Source: Scedosporium boydii
Taxonomy: Eukaryota > Ascomycota > Sordariomycetes > Microascales > Microascaceae
Direction of reading: 5' to 3'
DNA: 19,740 bases
NCBI GenBank assembly: GCA_002221725.1
Contig: NJFT01000384.1
Location: forward strand, 1-19,740
This document shows, piece after piece, positions 8,977 through 19,606 of this stretch (positions within the stretch are counted from its first letter, which is position 1; the number at the start of each line of letters is the position of its first letter). Below the pieces are notes generated by a model. It had not been told where the DNA came from, searched no databases, and was given only the letters and a program-made list of their open reading frames with translations. The position numbers and the translations under genes are program-made.

Positions 8977-9699
8977 GGCCGGATGATTCGAAGCTGGCTC
9001 GAAGCTGGCCGGCGGCGGAGACGAACGACAAAAAGGTGTGGAGAGGGATCATGGGTGGTTGATGGGTCTAGGCTCTTTTGATGGTGGGTAACGAACGGTG
9101 AAAGCCCCGTTACCTGCAGAAACCGTGCAGAGTAGTCTACACTAAGTGAAGTAGCACGAAATAAGTCGTCAAGTGGCTTCGAAGACGATTATTTTTCGCC
9201 GCAACACGAGTGGCAGCGAACGGCAAACGGGGGCCGACCGGGGACCGGGGATGCCATGCCGGATGGGGCACAATCATTAAAATCACACACACGACACTAC
9301 TTTCGTAGTGGGCTGGTAGGGTTGGCAGCAGGTGGCACTGCGATCTCGGAGACTTTAATTTTTTTTTCTTCCCTTTCTTTACGAAGTACGGATAATTTTC
9401 TCCCACGTCCTGGGTTGAGATGTCGTACAACATAAATGTAAAGTACTGTGCTTTGAAGGTAGTGTGGGGCACAATAACGAGCCGAAAATGGAGGTTGTAC
9501 AAAATGGAAAATGGACAGCCGGAAATTTTGGGAAAGGTTCTGGGGAGCAAATAGGAAAATGCGGAGTACAGGTCGAATGGGAAAGGGAAGAACGGTTGTG
9601 TCCTCGGCTTTCGGTTGGCGGAGGTGGACCGGAGCTGTGGGAATGGAAAAGGAGGGTTCTTATCGGATATTGAGGGCAGAAGTGATTCCCTGTTCCGGC

Positions 9700-9717
9700 G
9701 GGGGGGGGGGGGGGGGG
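9700..9717. repeat. Homopolymer run of 18 G
   Basis: Eighteen consecutive G after CCGGC. The true length is uncertain because such runs are prone to sequencing error. It could form a G-quadruplex, but no gene context supports a function. Confidence 0.9.
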
Positions 9718-11369
9718 AGACAAGAGAAGTGTATGCGGATGTGATATCAATGGTTTCCGTTCATGCTCGAGCTTCCTGCTTCCTGATGATGAAGAGGGGA
9801 ACTTGGAACTTGGAGGGATGACCTGGGGTCGATGATACGGCAAAGTGCCGATTGGATCAAGTACGGATGTTGAGTACGCTACATTGATCAACCGTTGGAT
9901 TCAATTAATGAATTCGTACTTCGTAGCTACGGGCGAGGAGTCGAAGGAGAAGCGGAAGCAGCAACGCATAGACATTCCATTTCCATCTTAAGCCCGCCCG
10001 CCGTGGGTTAAACCCTGGTTCACTATTTTGGTCTCTAGTTGTCGACAAACGGTTACTCCCCAATCAATCGATGTTCATCGGCGATTGTCTGCCTCAATGG
10101 CGAGGGCGATGCTGGCAGAGATGCCACGGTTTGGGGCGGGATGCCGTGGGATAGGGCTCGGATATTCCTATAGATCTCGAAGCTTGTAGTGTACAAAGTA
10201 CGTAACGATCTCAACGTCATTATTATCACATTTGATCTCGGCGGTCTGATCAAAGAGCCAGCGGACACTACTACACTGCGAAGTAGGTACAATTGTACTT
10301 CTCAATGTGTACTTTTCAGTGTACCTCGCAACTTCCAGTTGTCATCCACTGACCAATCCGCTCCATCGGTTTAGAAATCACCACTGGGCTGGACTCTGTT
10401 CGAAATCTTGCGCCAAAGTACCCCGCGTTGAGCTCGAGGCAAATTGGTACGTACTGCCCAAGCCAAGGGTCTCGAAGTACATCGTGCCCACTCCATCCTC
10501 GCATCATTACAAAGTACTGCTAGGCTAGTGGCGCACTTTGATTTGACTTTTTGCTCTTTTGGCGCTACTATTGTTTGCAGTTTGCAGGGTACATCAGAGA
10601 CATGCTCCGATCATCGGAGAGATCGGGGGCATTGGCGGTGCCGTTTGTTCGTTCCATGTTCGTTGGATTGTTGGATGAAGGATCGAATGGGAGGAGCATT
10701 ATTTTGAATTCATGCGCAGGTGTGCATGCGTGCAGGGGAGACGAGGCAGATCCGATGGGGAACAAGACCAGCGTGGCTCTCTCTGTTGGATATGGAGAGG
10801 CAGATACTGAGATACAGATGCAGACATCGCAGATATGTGGGCAATGGGCATGATGCAGAGGCACGGTGATGGGTTGATGGCGATTGCGCTTGGTTTTCCC
10901 ACTTACATTGATCTTGCATGACTGATGTTCGTCCTCGGCACAGCTTCAACCCCAAGATCAATGATCAAAATGCCCCCCGGCGAGATCGCTCGACGTCTGG
11001 ACTATGTCCAAACAGTCAAAAATTGTAGCTGATGTTCGTTGAGATCGAAGTCAGTTTCGATTGAATGTACTTGCCATCTTTATCAAATCGAAGGCCGGTG
11101 CGGTGCGGAGCGGAGCATTACACCTTGCACCCTGCACCTTCCCCGCCACTCTTACTTTGTACCTGGCGACAGGGAAGGAGCATTGGAACCAAAGTATTAC
11201 GATGGGTTCCTCTTTCAAGTCCTCTTCCTAGTCTACACTATGAGTAGTCGCTAGTCGCCGTCCGCTTCCGCATCTGCATCGTTTGGCTCTGGCCCACACC
11301 GAATCGTCTCCGAAAATAGGGTCGATCGCGGTTGCCCCCTTGCAAATACAAAGAGTACTTAATTGTGTT

Positions 11370-11640
11370 GGTACCTGCTTCCTTTTTTCCCTGACTCGGT
11401 CCTCCGCATCGACTTGACTCTGGAGCTCTTTTTTAGCCCTCCATCGCCCCAGCTTTTTCCTTCCCGCCTTGTTGGTTCCCCTCCATTACTTCATATCTTC
11501 CTCTTCCTCTTCTCCCTTCCCCCCTTCGTTATCTCCTTTCCTCTCAAATCATCTCTCTATCCAAACCAAGTCTGCCCCTGCTGGGCATACGCATACCCAA
11601 ACCCATCTTATCTGTAAGGACCAGACTGATATCCATCCCC
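11370..11640 (+). promoter_or_regulatory. CT-rich promoter/leader tract of the isopropylmalate isomerase gene
   Basis: Between about 11370 and 11640 the plus strand is strongly pyrimidine-rich (CTTCCTCTTCC, CCCTTCCCCCC and similar), 300-570 bp before the start codon. Known: CT-rich stretches near transcription starts are common in strongly expressed fungal genes. A GTAAGG at about 11615 and a CTAAC with a weak AAG near 11690 could mark a leader intron, but the acceptor is poor. I found no good palindromic CCGGNNCCGG site of the kind bound by yeast Leu3. Confidence 0.35.
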
Positions 11641-11941
11641 TCCAGAAGTGATGCTTTTTTGACCCAACTAACTCTAAACCTCCAAGATCATCAAATCGAA
11701 TCGAACCCAAACCTACCGAGCTGCACCCGTCATCGGCGTTGACGAAATCCGGATATTAGACGCATCCCGAGCGAGCGTTGTCGTTGTAGCCCTACCAGAC
11801 TGCTACGCCACGCAACCGACCTTGTGTCTCTGATCGGCCGCATCTACATAACACGCACCCCTGCCTGACATACCTGCCTCTCCCGAGCGGCGCAGCCACA
11901 AAACCCCATACCCCCATTACCGCTCGTTACCGTCACACAAG

Positions 11942-14661
11942 ATGCCTGCTGCCGAACAAGCGCCGCAGACCCTCTACGACAAGGTCCTCCAGGCCCATAT
12001 TGTCGACGAGAAGCTCGACGGCACCATTCTTCTCTATATCGGTTAGTTTTTTCAGTTTCCCCTGCCAATCTAATTCGTTTTCTTCCAGATTCTTTCATAT
12101 CGCATCATGGAATTGCTTGCAATTTCCGTCAATTTTATAATAAAGCTAACTCGGTGCATCTCCAACTTTAGACCGACATCTTGTCCATGAAGTCACTTCA
12201 CCAGTATGTTATACAAACCTTTGGTGCTTTTTCATCATTATCCCTCTACAGTTAATAGACTAACACTCCGTTTGCAGCAAGCCTTTGAGGGCCTCAAGAA
12301 TGCAGGACGTCAAGTGAGACGGCCAGACTGCACTCTGGCTACAACTGATCATGTATGATGTCACCCCTCCCCCAATGAAAAGCAACGACCTTTTTTCCCC
12401 AATTTATTTTCCAATTGAACCGCTCAGATGCTGCGAAAAGGAAAAGAAAACGGGATTATAAAGGGGGAAAAGAATGCCACAAATATGCTGAGCTTAAAGA
12501 CTAACACGATGTGCTACCATAGAATGTCCCCACTACGTCTAGGAAAGGCATGAAAGACATTGCCACCTTTATCAAGGAGGATGACTCGAGGGTTCAGTGC
12601 GTCACTCTTGAGGAGAACGTCAAAGACTTTGGCATTACCTACTTTGGCCTTGGAGACAAGCGCCAGGGTATTGTTCACGTCATCGGTCCCGAGCAGGGCT
12701 TCACCCTTCCCGGAACGACAGTGGTCTGCGGAGATAGCCATACCTCTACTCACGGTGCCTTTGGTGCCCTCGCCTTCGGTATCGGAACTAGCGAGGTCGA
12801 ACATGTCCTCGCGACCCAATGCTTGATCACCAAGAGGAGTAAGAACATGAGGGTTCAGGTCGACGGCGAACTGGCTCCCGGCGTTAGCTCCAAGGACGTC
12901 GTCCTCCACGTCATTGGTAAGATTGGAACCGCCGGTGGTACTGGTGCCGTAATCGAGTTCTGCGGCTCTGTCATTCGCGGCCTGTCTATTGAGGCCCGCA
13001 TGTCGATTTGCAACATGTCTATCGAGGGTGGCGCGAGAGCTGGCATGGTTGCTCCCGACGAAATCACATTCGAATACCTCAAGGGACGGCCCTTGGCTCC
13101 CAAGTACGGCTCCGATGAGTGGAATCGCGCCGTCGCGTACTGGAAGAAGCTCCAGTCCGACCCCGGTGCCAAGTACGACATTGACGTCTTCATTGACGGC
13201 AAGGACATTATCCCCACCGTCACCTGGGGGACGAGCCCCGAGGACGTGGTTCCCATCACCGGAACCGTCCCTGATCCGGACACCTTCGCGAGCGAGACGA
13301 AGAAGGCCGCCGGCCACAGGATGCTTAAGTACATGGGCCTCACGGCCGGAACGCCCATTGAGGATATCGAGGTCGACAAGGTCTTTATCGGCTCCTGCAC
13401 AAATTCTCGAATCGAGGATCTCCGTGCCGCCGCCCACGTCGTAAAGGGCAGGAAGATCGCCGCCAACATCAAGCGCGCCCTAGTCGTTCCCGGTTCGGGT
13501 CTAGTCAAGTCTCAGGCCGAGGCTGAAGGTCTCGACAAGATCTTTGTGGATGCTGGGTTTGAGTGGAGAGAGGCCGGTTGCAGCATGTGCCTCGGAATGA
13601 ATCCCGATATTCTCGCCCCTCAGGAGCGCTGCGCCAGCACGAGTAACCGAAACTTCGAGGGCCGACAGGGTGCCGGTAGCAGGACGCATCTCATGTCGCC
13701 CGTCATGGCGGCGGCGGCTGCCATTGTCGGAAAACTTGCCGACGTCAGGAAGCTGACTAGCTACGAGTCAAGTCCCCACGTCAAGGCCGCCATCACACCT
13801 ACCAAGACCGTCGCGCACGTCGACGAGCGCATCGACGAGTCTGACCACGAGAAGGACGTCATCGCCGACCAGCCCGAGGACAACCAACCTCACACGAACA
13901 CTCTGGTTGCTCAGAGCACCAGCAACGGCGGCGCCAGTGGTGGCGTGCCCAAGTTCACCATCCTCCGCGGCATTGCTGCCCCCCTCAACAAGGCCAACGT
14001 CGACACGGACGCCATTATCCCCAAGCAGTTCTTGAAGACGATCAAGAGGACTGGTCTCGGAAGCGCCCTCTTTTACGAGCTGCGGTATAACCCCGACGGC
14101 ACCGAGAACCCCGACTTTGTTCTCAACCAGGAGCCCTACAGGAGTTCCAAGATTCTGGTGGTCACGGGTGCCAACTTTGGCTGTGGTAGCTCGCGTGAGC
14201 ACGCCCCTTGGGCTCTAAACGATTTCGGCATCCGCTGCATCATTGCCCCGTCGTTCGCCGACATCTTCTTCAACAACTCTTTCAAGAACGGCATGCTGCC
14301 CATCCCCATCTCCAAGAAGGAGGACCTGGATGCCGTCGCGGCTGTTGCGAGCGCTGGCAAGGAGGTCGAGGTCGACCTCCCCAACCAGGTCATCAAGGAC
14401 TCGGAGGGCAAGGTCCTGTGCAGCTTCGACGTTGAGGAGTTTAGGAAACACTGCCTCGTCAACGGCCTCGACGATATCGGCTTGACGATGCAGATGGAGG
14501 ACAAGATTGCCGGCTACGAGAGCCGCATGTCCAAGGAGACGCCGTGGCTCGACGGACGCTCGTACCTCAAGAGGGGTAAGGATGGAAGGCTGCTGGCGAA
14601 GGCGGTCCCCGTACCCAAGACAAATCGCGGGGAGCCTCTTAAGGATACCCTGGACTGGTAA
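11942..14661 (+). CDS. LEU1: 3-isopropylmalate dehydratase (alpha-isopropylmalate isomerase)
   Basis: Orthologue of yeast LEU1 / Neurospora leu-2. It interconverts 2- and 3-isopropylmalate, the second step of leucine synthesis, using a [4Fe-4S] cluster. Model: exons 11942-12041, 12172-12203, 12278-12352 and 12523-14661; introns of 130, 74 and 170 nt with donors GTTAGT, GTATGT, GTATGA, each with a CTAAC branch. Total 2,346 nt = 781 aa, the usual length. N-terminal aconitase-like domain: [13 protein letters not shown], cluster ligands Cys361 (GSCTNSR), Cys422 and Cys425 (GCSMC). A charged linker at about 483-545 leads to the C-terminal swivel domain ([27 protein letters not shown] around Cys623). 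Bacteria use two subunits (LeuC, LeuD); fusion is the fungal norm. Start: first ATG in frame with conserved sequence, context CAAGATGCC. No obvious mitochondrial presequence, fitting a cytosolic enzyme. All key residues are intact. Confidence 0.97.
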
Positions 14662-15587
14662 ACGGACCTTGGTCCTGATAAATGTCGGGAGGGGCGGGCT
14701 GTTTTACGATGGGTGGCGCATAATGAGGTGGAGGAAAAACAAGTCACGACCTAGATTATGATTTCTGCGGTTTTATGTGCCAACTAGGCCCGTGAGTGGC
14801 CATGGCAATCCTTTTATGTATAAGGCGAGGGTGGCTTGCATGATGAGAAGATTTATATGGAATTTGAGCCAGACCAGAACAGATATGTGTGTCGGCTGGT
14901 TTTTGAGGCAGTGGTGTGCATATTGGTTTTTTTTTTTTTTAGGACGCATTCCAGTCTTGCAACGGCGATGCTGAAGAGAGGATACCTGCCTCCATCAATA
15001 CGTATTGGCGGCTTGAGCCTGCTTTCCCCAATTTTGAGAATTGGCAAGTAAATTGTTCCTTGGGATTGGTGATGTCTATATGCAATATACACTCCAATAT
15101 GTTAGTAAGTAGATGTAGTTAGCAAACAACAGACCGACAGTCCAAGCTCTGAACCTTTGCATGCTGTGCTGTCGGCTTTTCTCGTGATGGCCAGCAAAGC
15201 TGCCCAAAGAGCAGGCTGGACAAGCAAACATTCCACAATGCTGTTAATAACCCAATCAATGAAACGATACAGATTTACAAGGGTCTAGCCCGAAGCGAGG
15301 TTAATATTGATAATAAAAGGGACAGCATTTTCGTTTCCGCCATCGAAGTGATCAAGATCCTAACCCCGCTTCAGCCGCACAAGGCTGGCGGCTATGTCGC
15401 CCACCCCCTTCTCTTCTCTCATTACCCTCCGAATTTATATTGATTGAGAGATACCAAGGTAATTTTTAATCACCAAGTCCTCGGATGGTGGTAACCTCTC
15501 CTTAACCAAGGGATTAATTTCTGATGGTTATTGTCGGGTTTGCATTGTGCGTCGAAAACCAGGATAATACCACAGCCAGCTCCTCTG
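14662..15587. other. Intergenic region between isomerase and NLR-like gene
   Basis: The 926 bp hold the isomerase 3' UTR and the upstream region of the NLR-like gene. A T14 run lies at 14927-14940. A TA-rich stretch (around 15297-15325, 'gataataaaaggg') could act as a core promoter or terminator element. No ORF with protein character is visible. Confidence 0.45.
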
Positions 15588-18500
15588 ATGATGGGTAGCA
15601 TGGTGGAGATGGCGCCACGAAACAACACATTTCCTGTCGGCATCAAGATTCTCCATGAATCGACTGACAGCATTGTCGAGTACTACTCGCCTTCTCCACT
15701 CTCCTGTCTGGTTCTATTTCAGCTAACTTTTTGTCAGCATCGTGTTTATTCATGGGCTGACCGGCGACCGAGAGAAAACCTGGACTGCGAAGGGGTCGTC
15801 GGAGCCATGGCCGAAGGCTTTACTACCTTCCAAAATTCCGAACGCTAGGGTTCTCACGTTTGGATACGACGCTTCCATCGTTGACTGGACAGGCGTTGTA
15901 TCGCAAAGTCGGGTGGGGAACCACGCGTTCAACCTGCTAACAGCTCTCGCGACCTGTCGAGAAGATGATACTGTAAGGCACAACTTACCCCATTTGACGC
16001 AAATGCTCGAGGACGGTGCTAACAACAAGAAGCAACCGCGTCCGATACTTTTTGTCTGTCACAGCTTAGGCGGGCTCGTCTGCCAGGATGTAAGACTTTT
16101 GAGCGTGTCATTATCCTCAAGGGATGTAAACTCATAATTATCGAGCAGGCTCTCACGAAATCGAAGGAATGGAGAGAGTCTCACATTCGTGACATCGTTA
16201 AATACACTCGCGGCGTTTTGTTCCTTGGAACTCCTCATCGCGGGTCAGGCCTGGCGACTTCGGCGGAAAAGATGTTGCGGCTTCTAGATATTTTCCAGCC
16301 CACTGGTGTGGAAGTGCTTCGTGTGCTCAACAGGGATTCAGAAGTTCTTGCTCGAATCCAAGAGAGTTTCCACAATATGATTCTTGAGCGGAAGAATATA
16401 CAGATTACCTGCTTTTACGAGGAGCTGCCGGTCCCCCTGGTCGGAGTCGTCGTTCCGATGGAGTCCGCGATAATACCAGGGTATACCCCAATAGGCATCC
16501 GTCGAAATCATCAGGACATGGTTAGGTTCGCCTTGCCCGAGGACCCCGGCTTCGTGGCTGTCTGTGGAGAACTGAAACGGTGGACCAAGGCTGTTGCTAG
16601 AGAATTAGAGGATACTGTTACCCTGGAGAGCCTAGGGATCTCGTCCACGGGCCAGAAGAAAGAACCGCAATACTGTACGTAGAATGAAGCGATGGTGGGC
16701 CTCTCGGAAACTAATGGTCAAGTAGTTTTTTCACCTTCCCGGAACCCAGGATTTGTTTGGCGACCTAAAATCCTTGAACAGGTCAAACGCCAGCTTGGCC
16801 ATGACCAAACGCAGCTCGCACATTCATCAAGCTCAAGGGCATCGTTGTACGGTACTGGTGGAATTGGGTTTGTAGATGAATCATCCCGTGACGTCGTCGA
16901 AGGAAAAAGAAAGGCAAGCTGACGGAGGAATAGTAAAACGCAAATCGCCTTGGAATATTCGTATTGGGTAAAGGAGAAGTACCCGGAGCTATCGGTGTTC
17001 TGGGTCCATGGCACGACTGCAGGGCGATTTTATGAAGGATATTCTCGGATCGCGCGTGAATGTGGAATTCTTGGCGACCAGGATTGCGACGAAGATTTCG
17101 ATGCCGATCTTGATGTGTTACCACTCGTCAAGACGTGGCTGGAGAATGAGAACCGAAGACCGTGGCTCTTAATTATTGATAATGCCGACAATCGACAATT
17201 ATTTTTCGGCCCGGATGGCGCGAAACCAGCAGAGTCACCCTCTCCTCGTGCTTGGGGCAGGCTCGAGCAGTACATTCCCCACTGCGCCCATGGCGCTTTG
17301 CTCTTTACTACGAAAGACTGGGCGACCGGTCTTAAGCTTAGCAGAGGCCACACACCAATAATGATTACGGGCCTGAACCCAGACGAGTCTGGTCGGCTTC
17401 TTCTTTCAAAGTTAGGAGGGATTGAAGTCTCGCCTAAGGACATAACAGCCCTTTCCACCCGCTTGAACCACGTACCTCTTGCGCTCATCCAGGCTGCCTC
17501 CGCGATTCGGGATGATAGACTTAATATTTCGCAATATCTGCACCTCCTTAATCAAGAAGACGAGGACCCGATTCACCTTTTAACGAACGAGAACGATGCT
17601 GAAGGGGAGGATTCCGATCAATCGCACACTATCGCTAGCACCTGGGCTGTTTCGTTCCAAAAGCTTGAGATAAGATGTCCTCTAGCCGGGGACTTGCTGT
17701 CATTCATGTGTTTGCTTGACCGGCACGCAATACCTCGAGACTTTTTGTTCCACTACGTCACACAGAGCAGAGGAATGGAAAGTGAATCAAGAGAAATAGA
17801 AATGGCTCTGGAAACCCTCGAGAACTCCTCGTTCATTTCAAAAGAGGATGATGATCACTTTTCCATGCATCGCTTCGTCAAGCGCACAACGCAACGATGG
17901 TTAGAGAGGAAAGGGACTAAGGCTCAGTTTTCAGATTGGGCTGTAACGATAGTATCAGACTCCTATCCGCCCATCCGGCTCAGGAACCGGCAAACGTGCT
18001 ACGCATACCTTCCCCATGCTCTAGAAGTTCTAGAACTTGACGTAACTGATTCCAAGGACACGCTGGCATCTAAAGCAAGACTTTGCCAACGAGTGGGACA
18101 ATTCCACAGCTCTATCAGTGGCCAATATCGTGAATCAAGGAGGTACCTAGAAAGATCCTTAACAGCATGGAAAGAGTTGTACGGGGAGGGGAATGACACC
18201 ACCACGACCTGCATGCGTCTGCTTGCCGATGCACTCGGAGGGTTGGGACAGTTTGAGGAGGCTGAGGCGTTAAGCCGATCGGTAGTGGCGGTGCGCTACA
18301 AATCCCTCGAGGGAGAGCATAAAAAAACTCTACGGGCTCTAGACACTCTCGCGGCAATACTGAGGGAAAGGGGATCCCTGGAGGAGTCGGAGCAAATATA
18401 CCGACACGTATTGGCAACTCGGAAGACACAAGATGGAGAAGAGTCCATTACAATAGCCAAAACTATGACCGGCTTGGCGGCAACACTTGGTCGACTGGAG

Positions 18501-18878
18501 AAATGGGATGAGGCTGAGAAATTGCAGAGGCGTGCGATAGCCATTCTTACAAAAAGAGACAAAGGCCACTATCATATTCAAACCAATAGGAACAACCTCG
18601 CGTTGACATTGGCGAAGAAAGGCCAGTGGAAGGATGCAGAACAGTTGAATCTCCAGGTTCTGGAGATACGGAAAGTACATTATGGAGATTGGCATCCTGT
18701 CACGTTGACTACTGTATTCAACCTCGCAGGTGTCTGGAAGCGGATGGGGAAGTCTAGCGAAGCTATCTATTCATTGGAAGACTGCGCTAAGCGTCTACGC
18801 GAAACACTTGGACCCGAGCATCCGAAGACAAAGAAGGCTGCCGAAACACTACTAAATTGGCAGAGTGATGCAGGGTGA
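15588..18878 (+). CDS. NLR-like receptor: alpha/beta-hydrolase (SesB-like) - NB-ARC - TPR
   Basis: Model: exons 15588-15679, 15738-16089, 16149-16674, 16726-16867 and 16934-18878; 3,057 nt = 1,018 aa. Introns are 58, 59, 51 and 66 nt; donors GTACTA, GTAAGA, GTACGT, GTTTGT. Joins restore conserved text: IVD/IVFIHGLTGD after intron 1, HSLGGLVCQD/ALTKS after intron 2, and the P-loop GTGGIG/KTQIALE across intron 4. Domains: lipase/esterase-like fold at about 20-300 with nucleophile Ser140 (HSLGG), FLGTPHRG and probable catalytic His269 (NHQDM); NB-ARC from about 324 with P-loop 366-373, Walker B LLIIDNAD (449-456), LFTTKD, GLPL-like HVPLALIQAA and MHD-like FSMHRF (MHR at 682-684); six 42-residue TPRs at about 750-1012. 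Known: this family acts in fungal non-self recognition and cell death. Start alternatives are the ATGs at 15591, 15600 and 15609. Acceptor AAG at 16722 could replace TAG at 16725, adding one residue. Confidence 0.88.
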
Positions 18879-19606
18879 TATTTCGGAAAGGGTTTGCGAC
18901 AATCCAGCGGCCTCTGCAGCTTCAAGTGAAGGTATATACAGAGATGACGCTCGAGGGGAAGAAGATGGCGGAGGAAAACCATGTCTATGCTTCTTCGATT
19001 TCAAGAATTTGGATGTTTTATTGACATCCGCTTAGCCTTGCTTGAATATGTCTACTTAAATACTCGAATATATTTTGCGATAACTGCCGGTGGTCCTCTC
19101 ACGAGATATGCGTGCGACTGTTGAATCGTGCCAGACTAGGGGGCGGGGATGCGGGGATGATGGGATGATGGGATCCAAGGAGGGACGAGAGAGACAACTC
19201 TGAGCGAAAACCACGACCTCCCCCGATTGTCCCGAATGATTTCCCCATCGCCTCGGGCTTCACGAGTAAAATTTATCGGCTTACATGGTTCCTACAGAGA
19301 GCCGTTGACCTGTCACAGAGCTTGAACCCTTGGCCATCCTTGCTGGGGACTTTGGCTTTCATAGCCCCGAGTACAGAAGTGAAGCGCGATGCCGAGCTTA
19401 ACACGCACGCCGGATCGGATCGGCCCGGAAAGGTGGGGCGTGGAATTGGTCGACTCACATTCGATCAAAATCCTGTCCAGTCCACCTCCCTCGCACCCGT
19501 GAAAACATCATTGATATCTATAGATTTACAGTCGCACCAACACCAATTCAACGGCCAACGCTAACACCAAATCCCGCCCTCTTTTTAATTTATCTACACG
19601 CGAGTT
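18879..19606. other. Intergenic region, right side
   Basis: The 728 bp separate the NLR-like gene from a probable convergent minus-strand gene, so they should contain both 3' ends. A short GGGATGATG-type tandem lies near 19146-19172. Small ORFs (for example 19322-19564 plus) show no domain or start context. AT-rich stretches near 19015-19080 could include the NLR-like gene's polyadenylation region. Confidence 0.4.

Larger units (their letters stand above)
8351..11369. other. Gene-poor region
   Basis: About 3 kb with no gene I would defend on either strand. The longest open frames (8349-8801 plus; 9379-9891 minus, very rich in Pro/Ser/His) lack recognisable domains and start context. The region holds the dispersed TACTTCGTAG-type motif, an 18-G run, short tandem words (two copies of 'cgaagctggc' near 8988-9010) and otherwise nothing I can name. 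No transposon termini or tRNA seen. Confidence 0.45.

Noticed and set aside
9379..9891. 170-codon minus-strand ORF
   Set aside because: Its composition is dominated by Pro, Ser and His from simple purine/pyrimidine tracts, including the 18-G run; no domain or promoter seen.
11091..11115. Leu3-like CCGG palindrome upstream of the isomerase gene
   Set aside because: The sequence GCCGGTGCGGTGC has only the left half-site; the right half does not match CCGG, so no leucine-pathway operator is claimed.
12514..13437. 307-codon minus-strand ORF
   Set aside because: It lies wholly within the conserved isopropylmalate dehydratase exon; it is a shadow of GC-rich third positions, as are the other antisense ORFs there.
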